Part shown: positions 26,258 to 34,513 of the stretch, in pieces
Layout: every line of letters begins with the position of its first letter
Position numbering within the stretch: position 1 is the first letter of the stretch
NCBI GenBank assembly: GCA_024234995.1
Contig: JACKNF010000005.1
Location: 62,001-126,000 of the forward strand
From: Gammaproteobacteria bacterium
GTDB taxonomy: Bacteria > Pseudomonadota > Gammaproteobacteria > Competibacterales > Competibacteraceae
Reading direction: 5' to 3'
Length of the DNA: 64,000 nt
Notes under the pieces: generated by a model
The model's input: the letters and a program-made list of their open reading frames with translations, nothing else
What the model was told of the DNA's origin: nothing
Database searches by the model: none
Translations under genes and position numbers: made by a program

Positions 26258-27109
26258 ATGTTGTACAGCAAGTTTTTATTGGTAATAATTGGGCTTCTTT
26301 TCCACTACTTAGTTTTCAGCGCACAAGTTGATATTGATTGTGATCATCTTCCTCAACCTCTTCAGCAAATTATCGATGATATACCCGAAGACAGCATGAT
26401 TAAATTTTACGGCACCTGTCATGAGCCAATTAAAATAAAAAAGGATAGATTATCTATCCTAGGAATGTTCGGAGCAAAATTTGTTTTATCTCAAAATAAT
26501 TATTGCGGAATAGCCATCTCTGGGAGACAAATAGAGATTAATCGAATAACTATATTTGGCGGCGAAAGCGGTATCGTTGTATATCGTTCTGGATCATTAA
26601 ATATTTCTGATTCTAGGATATTAAATCCTAACTCTATTGGTGTAGAGGTGACCGGATCTAGCTATGCTCGCATCACACAAACAGAGATCATTAACTCCCA
26701 CCGTAACGGAATCGTAGTGAGATTATCTTCATCTGCTGATATCCATGCAAATACAATAAATAGAAACAAAGGTTATGCTATCGTAATTGATAATTCTTCG
26801 GCAGATATTGATGGAAATATAATTTCAGAAAATAACAGATATGGGATTTATTTACGCGACTGTTCCAAAATTCGCTTAGGCGGAGATAACGCATCAGGAG
26901 AAGGCAACATCTTTTATGGCAATTTAATCGGCGGAATACGTTGTGAATCAAATTCAACCATTGAAATCAGAGCCGATCAAAAATTTGATACTGATAAAAA
27001 TAATTATGATTTATCTGATAGTTGCGTATTAAGGAATACAATAAATGACCCCATAGAAAACTACGGGGTATCTAACAGAGATCTAGCTTCGCTTTCAGCA
27101 GATCACTGA
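26258..27109 (+). CDS. Secreted right-handed beta-helix protein
   Basis: A 283-residue protein with a signal peptide (MLYSKFLLVIIGLLFHYLVFSA) and a run of parallel beta-helix coils about 22-24 residues apart: IAISGRQIEINRITIFGGESGIVV, SLNISDSRILNPNSIGVEV, ARITQTEIINSHRNGIVV, ADIHANTINRNKGYAIVI, ADIDGNIISENNRYGIYL. This is the NosD/pectate-lyase-like PbH1 pattern, common in polysaccharide-binding or -cleaving proteins. No catalytic residues can be assigned. Strong AGGAGA before the ATG. It is 121 bases after the preceding gene with the same AT-rich composition, so it may use its own promoter. Last gene of the run; the next gene is convergent. Confidence 0.85.
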   Translation: MLYSKFLLVIIGLLFHYLVFSAQVDIDCDHLPQPLQQIIDDIPEDSMIKFYGTCHEPIKIKKDRLSILGMFGAKFVLSQNNYCGIAISGRQIEINRITIFGGESGIVVYRSGSLNISDSRILNPNSIGVEVTGSSYARITQTEIINSHRNGIVVRLSSSADIHANTINRNKGYAIVIDNSSADIDGNIISENNRYGIYLRDCSKIRLGGDNASGEGNIFYGNLIGGIRCESNSTIEIRADQKFDTDKNNYDLSDSCVLRNTINDPIENYGVSNRDLASLSADH

Positions 27110-27240
27110 TAATCCAGCAGTGTCATCAACTTGAACAATATCCGTGGCCTGGTTCAGCCATGAGGCAATAAGCAAGCAGTCAAGCACCTCTCTAGCAAGA
27201 TTATCAAAAAGCTGGGTAATGCCTGCTGCCAAAGGCCAAA

Positions 27241-27891
27241 CTAGACAAACAGGGCTTCAAGATTGACCCACTCTGCCGCTGGATCAGCGCTGATACCAGC
27301 GATCTTATCTTCAAGATCCGCCCACATGGCTTCGTTGACCAGTTCGTAGCTGTGACCCCAGAAGAAAAACACACCGTTTGACGCCTTGGCACACTCGTAG
27401 CGAGCCCAGAAAGCCGGATCGGCAAAACGGCAATTTACGCCGAATTCGAGCATATCAACGGGTGGAAACACGGGTTCCACCTCAGTCACCGTTCGGGCAT
27501 AGATATGCCCTGCAGCACGAATCTCATCCTTGACTGCTGCGTTGAAACCGCCAAAAGGGTAGCAGAAACCTTGAATCGGCTGCTGAAACCAGTCCTGTAA
27601 GCGATGCCGGCTATCCCATACCTCGCGCGCTAAATCTGTCAGAGACAAATCGGGTAAATAAGGATGGGTCAACGAATGATTAGCAATCTCAAAGCCATCA
27701 TAGACATCGGCCAGTTCATTACGGCCAAGACGCCAGACTTCCTTATCGCCATAATGCCAACTGCATGAACGTTGAGTTTGATGCAACCCTGGATTCAGAT
27801 TAAAAGCTGCCTTGGCCCCATATCGCCGTAATAACTCAGTCAGCCGGATATCATCAACGATCCCGTCATCCCAACTCTGTACGACCTTCAT
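27241..27891 (-). CDS. Polysaccharide deacetylase family protein without signal peptide
   Basis: A 216-residue NodB-homology protein. The metal and catalytic motifs are VQSWDDG at the very start (Asp-Asp) and NHSLTHPYL (His-x3-His); FCYPFGGF corresponds to the third motif and HSYELV near the end to the His motif. No export signal exists: the first motif begins at residue 4, so the enzyme would act in the cytoplasm, or on a lipid-linked or nucleotide-linked sugar. ATG at 27891 or the GTG one codon before may start it. It follows an XRE-type regulator gene by about 30 bases on the same strand and faces the beta-helix gene. N-deacetylation of a sugar is the family reaction; the substrate is unknown. 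Confidence 0.85.
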   Translation of the reverse strand: MKVVQSWDDGIVDDIRLTELLRRYGAKAAFNLNPGLHQTQRSCSWHYGDKEVWRLGRNELADVYDGFEIANHSLTHPYLPDLSLTDLAREVWDSRHRLQDWFQQPIQGFCYPFGGFNAAVKDEIRAAGHIYARTVTEVEPVFPPVDMLEFGVNCRFADPAFWARYECAKASNGVFFFWGHSYELVNEAMWADLEDKIAGISADPAAEWVNLEALFV

Positions 27892-27923
27892 CACTTCATC
27901 GCTCTTGAACAGTCAAATTGCGC

Positions 27924-28274
27924 CTACCCGCTGCTATTGCGAACCTTGCGCACTAGCAAGGTCAGTTTTTTATCAGGCAGGTCGCCCAATCCCCGGATCA
28001 ATTCAGAAAACAGGATGGGCCGGCGGGTAATCGTCTGGCGGACATCGCTGGCCATCTCACCTGCAAGCGCCAGCAACACATCAAGGTCTTCTCCTAAATC
28101 CCTTGCCAACCGGGCAATGACTTCTTCCTCCGGCGGAGGCATATCGTTTCGTTCGATCCGGTCAAGGTCCGTTGGGTCCAGGCCAATGCGTTCAGCAACG
28201 CGCTTTATGGAGTATCGCCGGTTGACCCGGTAACGCTTCTGGCGAAGCCGCCGGATATGATCACCAAAGTCCAT
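27924..28274 (-). CDS. XRE-family helix-turn-helix regulator
   Basis: A 116-residue DNA-binding protein. Residues 20-50 (YSIKRVAERIGLDPTDLDRIER) are a lambda-repressor-type helix-turn-helix. The C-terminal half (LARDLGEDLDVLLALAGEM, then ILFSELIRGLGDLPDKKLTLLVRKVR) is the helical extension seen in a group of small stand-alone XRE regulators. AGGGTG precedes the ATG. It lies directly upstream of the deacetylase in the same orientation and may control that gene. No antitoxin partner is present. Confidence 0.88.
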   Translation of the reverse strand: MDFGDHIRRLRQKRYRVNRRYSIKRVAERIGLDPTDLDRIERNDMPPPEEEVIARLARDLGEDLDVLLALAGEMASDVRQTITRRPILFSELIRGLGDLPDKKLTLLVRKVRNSSG

Positions 28275-28368
28275 GTCAGCACCCTATAAGTTAATCATTA
28301 AAATTTGATTTTAAGCTGGTTCATTAGTAAGTAAAGCCGGGCATGGTCTCGCCCGGCCCCATCCGTGA

Positions 28369-31300
28369 TCACCCCTCGCGCCGCCGCAAATCCAATGTAT
28401 AGGGAAAGTTCGGGCTGAGCTCCTCGGCTGGAGGATTCATCGGGCCCGGGGTATGGCCATAAGGCCAAAATCGAGCAAAACGCCGTGCCTCGGCTTCATT
28501 AGCGTTGACGGGGAAGGTATCGGGATTGCGCCCGCCTGGATGCTGAACATGATAGGTGCAGCCGCCGATAGAACGTTGATTCCAAGTATCGACAATGTCG
28601 AAAATCAATGGAGCGTGAATCGGCACAGTCGGGTGCAGTGCTGATGGCGGCAGCCAGGCCCGGTAACGAACTCCGGCGACAAACTCACCGGGAATACCGG
28701 TGGGCCGTAGCGGCACCCGCCGGCCATTGCAGGCCACGACATGCCGCTCGCCAATCATACCGCGGACTTTAACCTGCATCCGCTCCACTGAGGAATCCAC
28801 ATAACGAGCCGTGCCACCCAGCGCTTGCTCTTCACCCAGCACATGCCACGGCTCCAGGGCTTGGCGCAGTTCCAGGTCGATGTCACGCTGGACGATGTTG
28901 CCATAATGCGGGAAACGGAACTCGAAGAACGGCAGGAACCAGTCACTTTCAAAAGGATAGCCCGCCTGATTCAGTTCACTGACGACATCCTTAATATCCT
29001 CCCAAACATAATGCGGCAACATGAAGCGGTCGTGAATCTGCGTCCCCCAGCGCACCAACTCCCGGTTCGGATAAGGCCGCTCCCAGAACCGTGCCACCAG
29101 GCTGCGTAGCAGGAGCATCTGCATCAGACTCATCCGGGCATGTGGCGGCATCTCAAAGGCACGCATCTCCACCAATCCTAAGCGGCCGGTGACAGAATCC
29201 GGCGAGTACAGCTTATCGATGCAGAACTCGGCACGGTGGGTATTACCACTCAAATCCACCAGCAGGTTGCGTAACAGGCGGTCCACCAGCCACGGCTGCG
29301 GGGCTTCGCCAGGCGGCATCTCGCGGAAGGCAATTTCCAATTCATATAAGCTATCGTTACGCGCCTCATCCACCCGGGGAGCCTGGCTGGTCGGGCCGAT
29401 AAACAGCCCTGAAAACAAGTAGGACAGGCTAGGATGGTGCTGCCAGTAGGTAATCAGGCTACGCAGCACCTCAGGCCGGCGCAGGAACGGACTATCGCTC
29501 GGCGTTGCACCACCTAAAGTGACATGGTTGCCACCACCGGTACCGGTATGGCGGCCGTCCAGCATGAATTTTTCAGTCCCCAGCCGCGATTGCCGGGCAT
29601 CCTCATACAATCCTTCAACGTTGCGTTTCAATTCCTCCCAATCACTTGCCGGATGAATATTGACTTCGATCACCCCCGGATCAGGCGTGACGGCAAACTT
29701 GCGCAACCGCCAGTCAGATGGAGGCGCGTAACCCTCGATCAGCACTGGCATTTCCAAATTGGCAGCAGTCTGCTCGATGCAGGCCAGCAGATCCAGATAA
29801 TGCTCCAACTGCCCCAGCGGTGGCATAAACACATAGAGATGCCCTTCACGCGGCTCCACGCACAAGGAGGTATGGATCACTGCGCTGGTATCCGCTGTTG
29901 CCGCCGGTTGTTCCTGAAAATTGCCGTGCGACGCATCCGCCCGGCCTTGCAGAAATTCACTGTAACGACGCATTACCTCACCGTGGACATCGCCCAGCGC
30001 GGCGCGGAACTCGAACAGCGACTGCGGATGTGGCACATCGCGGCCCGTTTCCCCAACCCAAGGCAGGGCTGCTAGAGGCAGCCGGTAACCCATCGGTGAA
30101 TCGCCAGGAATCAGGTACAGATGCTCACGGCGCAACACCCACGGCCCACTCATCCATTGCCCGCCATCCGGTGCTTCGTGCCAGCGAATCGGCAGTGCAT
30201 AGCCAGTAATGGTATTCAGGCCCCGTTCCAGCAGAATTGCCAGCCGCCGGCGCTCCTCGTCATCCTTGAGGTCGTACTTCAGCGGATCGACATTGACCGG
30301 CAACGTGCGTTCTTTCCATAGGTAGTAATACACGTCCTCATAACCGGGGATGACATGATTCATTCCCACGCCCAGCCGCCGGGTCAGTTCCGCGATGAAG
30401 GTGCGTGCCTGGTCAGGACCGAAATCTTGCGGGGTTTCGTCATCGGCGATCCAGCGCGGGTCATGCCAGAGCGGCAAATCGTCGCTACGCCAGTAGCAGG
30501 ACAATGCCCAGCGCGGCAAGGATTCACCCGGATACCATTTGCCTTGGCTATAATGCAGGAAACCGTAAGGCGCGAAGCGGTCGCGGAGCTTCTTCAGCAG
30601 CCGGCCGGCCAGCTTGCGCTTAGTCGGGCCAATCGCGGCGGTCGTCCATTCCGCACCGTCCATGTCATCGATAGAAACAAAGGTCGGCTCACCACCCATA
30701 GTCAACCGCACATCATCAGTGCGCAGCTGCTTATCCACCCTGTGGCCTAGATCTTCGATCGCCTGCCACTGTTCCTCGGTATAGGGTTTAGTGACACGCG
30801 GGTCCTCGTGGATGCGTGTCACGTTCATATCGAAATCGAATTTCGTTTCGCATTGGTCGGTATAACCCGTGACCGGCGCGGCGCTGGGCGGAGTCGGCGT
30901 GCAGGCCAGCGGAATGTGACCCTCGCCAGCGAATAAACCAGAGGTCGGGTCCAGCCCGATCCAACCTGCGCCCGGCACAAACACCTCGGCCCAGGCATGC
31001 AGGTCGGTGAAATCGGCCTCAGGACCGGAGGGACCGTCCAAGGATTTGAGATCGGCAGTCAGTTGAATCAGGTAACCGGAAACAAACCGCGCCGCCAATC
31101 CTAAATGCCGCAGGATTTGCACCAGCAGCCAAGCCGAATCACGGCAGGAACCACTGCGTTTGCTCAGTGTTTCCTCACAGGTCTGCACCCCTGATTCCAT
31201 GCGAATGAGATAGTTGATGTCCTGGCCCAGCTGCCGGTTGAGTTCAACCAGGAAATCGACGATTGTTTGCGGTTTACGATTAACCCCAGCCAGCCAAGCA

Positions 31301-31686
31301 TTCAGTAACGGACCGTTTTCCTGTATCTCCAGATACGGTGTCAACTCCCGGGACAGGGTGAGTTCATAAGTGAATGGATACTTTTCAGCGTAGCTTTCAA
31401 CGAAGAAATCGAAGGGATTGATGACGGTCATCTCAGCCACCAGATCAACGGTCAGGCTCAATTCCCGGATTTTCTCGGGAAACACCAGCCGCGCCTGGAA
31501 GTTGCCGAAAGGGTCCTGCATCCAATTGATAAAATACTTACCAGCGGGTTCAATCTTGAGCGAATAAGCGTGAATAGGGGTCCGCGTGTGCAACGCTGGA
31601 CGCAAGCGAACGATATGCGGCGATACCCCGACCGGACGGTCGAAGTGATAAGAGGTTTGATGGTGAAGTGCAACATGAATGGCCAT
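28369..31686 (-). CDS. Transglutaminase-like protein with DUF2126 domain
   Basis: A 1105-residue two-part protein. The N-terminal half has a bacterial transglutaminase N-region (SPHIVRLRPALHTRTPIH) and a transglutaminase core with Cys181 in KRSGSCRDSAW, His230 in DLHAWAEV and Asp246 in GLDPTSG. From about residue 310 a large DUF2126 region follows (LTMGGEPTFVSIDDMDGAEW, HTGTGGGNHVTLGG). No signal peptide. AAAGGA before the ATG. Downstream of an alpha-E protein and a circularly permuted ATP-grasp protein on the same strand. This trio is a known widespread association thought to make and process a peptide or peptide-like tag; the product is not established. In the family, Cys-His-Asp enzymes of this kind act as peptidases or amidating enzymes. 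Confidence 0.93.
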   Translation of the reverse strand: MAIHVALHHQTSYHFDRPVGVSPHIVRLRPALHTRTPIHAYSLKIEPAGKYFINWMQDPFGNFQARLVFPEKIRELSLTVDLVAEMTVINPFDFFVESYAEKYPFTYELTLSRELTPYLEIQENGPLLNAWLAGVNRKPQTIVDFLVELNRQLGQDINYLIRMESGVQTCEETLSKRSGSCRDSAWLLVQILRHLGLAARFVSGYLIQLTADLKSLDGPSGPEADFTDLHAWAEVFVPGAGWIGLDPTSGLFAGEGHIPLACTPTPPSAAPVTGYTDQCETKFDFDMNVTRIHEDPRVTKPYTEEQWQAIEDLGHRVDKQLRTDDVRLTMGGEPTFVSIDDMDGAEWTTAAIGPTKRKLAGRLLKKLRDRFAPYGFLHYSQGKWYPGESLPRWALSCYWRSDDLPLWHDPRWIADDETPQDFGPDQARTFIAELTRRLGVGMNHVIPGYEDVYYYLWKERTLPVNVDPLKYDLKDDEERRRLAILLERGLNTITGYALPIRWHEAPDGGQWMSGPWVLRREHLYLIPGDSPMGYRLPLAALPWVGETGRDVPHPQSLFEFRAALGDVHGEVMRRYSEFLQGRADASHGNFQEQPAATADTSAVIHTSLCVEPREGHLYVFMPPLGQLEHYLDLLACIEQTAANLEMPVLIEGYAPPSDWRLRKFAVTPDPGVIEVNIHPASDWEELKRNVEGLYEDARQSRLGTEKFMLDGRHTGTGGGNHVTLGGATPSDSPFLRRPEVLRSLITYWQHHPSLSYLFSGLFIGPTSQAPRVDEARNDSLYELEIAFREMPPGEAPQPWLVDRLLRNLLVDLSGNTHRAEFCIDKLYSPDSVTGRLGLVEMRAFEMPPHARMSLMQMLLLRSLVARFWERPYPNRELVRWGTQIHDRFMLPHYVWEDIKDVVSELNQAGYPFESDWFLPFFEFRFPHYGNIVQRDIDLELRQALEPWHVLGEEQALGGTARYVDSSVERMQVKVRGMIGERHVVACNGRRVPLRPTGIPGEFVAGVRYRAWLPPSALHPTVPIHAPLIFDIVDTWNQRSIGGCTYHVQHPGGRNPDTFPVNANEAEARRFARFWPYGHTPGPMNPPAEELSPNFPYTLDLRRREG

Positions 31687-31730
31687 AGTCTGTCCTTTAC
31701 TGTCGGCTCAACAGATTACTTTAAAGCGTC

Positions 31731-32729
31731 TCAATGCGTGAAATAAGCAGCAGCGATCTGACCATGCAGTTCGCCAAAGCCGACTTGCAACTCATCGATG
31801 AATTCATGCAGACCTTCATGCGCCAGATCTGGCACTGCAGCTGAGTTCAGCCATTGCTTGAGAGCAGCGATGCCAGCCAGCGGTACAGTGTTACCGGGAA
31901 GCTCCAGCAGGCAAATTTCTACTTCCTTCAGGCAGCAAGCCACTGCACGCGGAAAAAATTCATTTTGCAGCAGAAACTTGACGACATCGGGGCCACCAAC
32001 CCGCAACCGCACCTGTTGGCGATACATCTGATAGGCGCTGAGTGATTTCAGCACGCTCATCCATTGAATACTCTCGAATGGATCCTGTTCTTCCCGTTCA
32101 GGGGCACCCATACTTTGGCCTTGCGCCAAGCCGCCGTCCGGTGAGTCCTGCGTCTGCGTTACCGGCTGATTGGCGCGTGGCAGCAGATTGGCCGAGCGCA
32201 CATCCAGGATACGGGTCGTCATATCAGCCCGTTCCAGATGACGCCCCATCCACACAAAGTCATAGGCAGCAGTACGGCTCATGGCGCCAGCCAGCATCCC
32301 GTTAATTTGCTGCACACCGTGAATCACCCGGCGCAGGAATTCAAAGCGGCCGCGCCGGGTCGGCACATGGTCGCGGGCGTAAATATACAAACTGTTGATC
32401 TGTTCCCAGGCTTCTTGCGGCACGGTGTCACGAGTAGTGCGCAAGTTTTCGCGGGCAGAAGCGAGGCTGGAAATGATCGAACCGGGATGATCGCGATCAC
32501 TGATCAGAAACTTGACTACAGCGTTTTCATCGGCGAGACGATTTGGATCTTTTTTAAAGAACAAATCTTCGGCACCCACAATAAAGATCAGCGGCAACCA
32601 GCCAAAGGTTGTGTTACGTGGCAAATCTAGCAGCAGATTGGTATTGACATTGATGATACGAGCGGTGTCTTCGGCCCGCTCCAGGTAGCGGGCCACCCAA
32701 TAGATGTTCTGAGCAACGCGTGACAACAT
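31731..32729 (-). CDS. Alpha-E domain protein (DUF403)
   Basis: A 332-residue all-helical protein matching the alpha-E family from its first residues (MLSRVAQNIYWVARYLERAEDTARIINVN) through YDFVWMGRHLERADMTTRILDVR. The two copies of a RxLERA(E/D)xTxRI motif mark an internal duplication. No membrane segment or signal. It starts two bases after the ATP-grasp gene stops, and its GGAGGG site lies within that gene, so translation is coupled. Family members always travel with circularly permuted ATP-grasp proteins; their biochemical role is unknown. Confidence 0.93.
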   Translation of the reverse strand: MLSRVAQNIYWVARYLERAEDTARIINVNTNLLLDLPRNTTFGWLPLIFIVGAEDLFFKKDPNRLADENAVVKFLISDRDHPGSIISSLASARENLRTTRDTVPQEAWEQINSLYIYARDHVPTRRGRFEFLRRVIHGVQQINGMLAGAMSRTAAYDFVWMGRHLERADMTTRILDVRSANLLPRANQPVTQTQDSPDGGLAQGQSMGAPEREEQDPFESIQWMSVLKSLSAYQMYRQQVRLRVGGPDVVKFLLQNEFFPRAVACCLKEVEICLLELPGNTVPLAGIAALKQWLNSAAVPDLAHEGLHEFIDELQVGFGELHGQIAAAYFTH

Positions 32730-32731
32730 GA

Positions 32732-34183
32732 TTAGAGGCCCTCCGTATCGACGATCCAGGTATCCTTGCTCCCTCCTCCCTGCGAGGAGTTGACCACCAG
32801 CGAACCTTTGCGCAACGCAACCCGGGTCAAGCCGCCGGTGGTGACGTAGGTCTTCGGTCCGGACAGAATGAATGGCCGCAAGTCCACATGGCGAGGTTCC
32901 ATCTGGTCATCGCACAGTGTCGGTGAGGTCGAGATCGATAAGGTAGGCTGGGCCATATAATTCCGTGGATCTTTCTTGATCAATTCAGCAAAGCGCTTGT
33001 GTTCGCTCGACGGTGCATGCGGTCCGACCATCATCCCATAACCACCTGATTCATTAGCAGGTTTTACCACCAGTTGGTCAAGATGCGCCAGCACATATTC
33101 CCGATCCTTCTCTCTCATGCACAAGTAGGAGGGGACATTAGGAATCAGCGGGTCCTGGTCAAGATAATATTTGATGATCTCCGGAACAAAGGCATACACC
33201 ACTTTATCGTCAGCGACACCAGCACCGGGCGCGTTGGCCAGCGCCACCTTGCCGGTACGCCAAGCCCGCATCAGCCCCTTAACGCCCAATGCCGAATCAG
33301 GCCGGAAGGCTTCCGGATCCAGAAATAAATCATCAACCCGCCGGTAGATCACGTCGACCCGCTCCAACCCTTCGATGGTGCGCATATAAACGCAGTCATC
33401 GTCTCCGACCTCCAGATCACTACCTTCCACCAGTTCCACGCCCATTTGCTGCGCCAGATAGGAATGCTCAAAATAAGCCGAGTTATAGATTCCTGGGGTG
33501 AGCACCACCACCGTTGGATTGTCACCAGGGCGTGGCGACATCGAGGCCAGCATGTCGTAAAGGCGCGGCGCATAGTCATCAACCGGCAGAATACGCTGAT
33601 GCTCGAACAGTTCCGGAAACACCCGCTTAGTGACAACGCGATTCTCCAGCATGTAAGACACACCAGAAGGCACGCGCAGATTATCCTCCAATACGTAGAG
33701 AGTGCCGTCTTTATCGCGCACCAGGTCCGAACCACAGATATGCGCCCAAACACCGTGGCGTGGATTGATCCCCACACATTGCGGCCGGAAATTAACGGAT
33801 TGCGCCAGCACTTCGGCAGGGAATATTCCGTCCTTAATGATTTTTTGGTCGTGGTAGAGATCGTCAATGAACAAATTGAGGGCCTGCACTCGCTGTTTGA
33901 GTCCAGCTTCCGTGCGATCCCATTCATGTTTAGGAATGATGCGCGGCACGATGTCGAATGGCCAGGCCCGATCAATGCTGCCACCTTCGGTGTATACGGT
34001 AAAGGTGATACCCATCACCAAAATGGCCAACTCAGCAGCAGTCTTGCGCTCGTGCAGTTCCTCATCGCTCAGAGAGGCAAGGTACTCACACAGTGTCTGA
34101 GCAGCAGGCCGGGCTTGTGAACCTTCATCAACCAGTTCGTCGTAACAACCGGGGGAGGCATACTGTTGCCAATGGATGGTCAT
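32732..34183 (-). CDS. Circularly permuted type 2 ATP-grasp protein (DUF404/DUF407)
   Basis: A 483-residue member of the circularly permuted ATP-grasp family, predicted to ligate amino or carboxyl groups at the cost of ATP. Blocks seen: YASPGCYDELVDEG near the start, PFDIVPRIIPKHEWD, HGVWAHICGSDLVRDKDGTLYVLEDNLRVPSG, LVVKPANESGGYGMMVGP with the ATP-binding lysine and glycine loop, and VDLRPFILSG near the end. Start at 34183 (MTIHWQQY), eight bases after AAGGA; an in-frame TTG at 34246 would add 21 unconserved residues. First gene of the ATP-grasp / alpha-E / transglutaminase operon. Confidence 0.93.
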   Translation of the reverse strand: MTIHWQQYASPGCYDELVDEGSQARPAAQTLCEYLASLSDEELHERKTAAELAILVMGITFTVYTEGGSIDRAWPFDIVPRIIPKHEWDRTEAGLKQRVQALNLFIDDLYHDQKIIKDGIFPAEVLAQSVNFRPQCVGINPRHGVWAHICGSDLVRDKDGTLYVLEDNLRVPSGVSYMLENRVVTKRVFPELFEHQRILPVDDYAPRLYDMLASMSPRPGDNPTVVVLTPGIYNSAYFEHSYLAQQMGVELVEGSDLEVGDDDCVYMRTIEGLERVDVIYRRVDDLFLDPEAFRPDSALGVKGLMRAWRTGKVALANAPGAGVADDKVVYAFVPEIIKYYLDQDPLIPNVPSYLCMREKDREYVLAHLDQLVVKPANESGGYGMMVGPHAPSSEHKRFAELIKKDPRNYMAQPTLSISTSPTLCDDQMEPRHVDLRPFILSGPKTYVTTGGLTRVALRKGSLVVNSSQGGGSKDTWIVDTEGL

Positions 34184-34513
34184 CAGGTCATTCCTTATGT
34201 TCTTAGGAATTGCATATTCAGACTCCCCCGCCCACTCTTCCTTCAAAAGAGAGAAAGACGCTATTGCGAAGCAATAGGCTTGCAGCTCCCCTATGCAGGA
34301 AGAAATTGGGAGAAGGGGTGAATGCTTACATTCATTAGGAACTCAGCAATATCCAAGCCATAACATATTTCATGTATCAATTCATTAAATCAGTTTAATG
34401 GCTTGACAATTTGCTTGATGCGTACCGCTTGATAGCAGTGCATCACCGCATGGCAATGCTCCTATTTAGGGCAATATGTAAATCGAGCGGCGGGCGCGAC
34501 GTCATCGAGGTGG
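34184..34513. other. Intergenic region holding one copy of a dispersed repeat
   Basis: No gene seen. It must contain the promoter for the ATP-grasp operon (minus strand). It contains a small dyad around 34262-34276 and, at 34312-34329, an 18-base sequence that recurs inverted at 35799-35816 beyond the next gene. The rest, from 34330 to about 34470, is AT-rich without further signals I can name. Confidence 0.5.
34312..34329 (-). repeat. Dispersed intergenic repeat, copy 1 (inverted relative to copy 2)
   Basis: Read on the minus strand it is GTAAGCATTCACCCCTTC, identical over 18 bases to copy 2 at 35799-35816. Similarity continues loosely beyond it as a C-rich then G-rich block (CCCTT...AGGGGAGC), so the repeat unit is longer, perhaps 50 bases. 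Confidence 0.75.

Noticed and set aside
27110..27240. Possible remnant of a broken gene between the beta-helix and deacetylase genes
   Set aside because: A short frame gives GNKQAVKHLSSKIIKKLGNA-like sequence, but it is too short and unmatched to call a pseudogene.
33446..34120. Plus-strand open frame of 224 codons
   Set aside because: Fully antisense to the ATP-grasp gene, whose motifs are conserved; composition explains the open frame.
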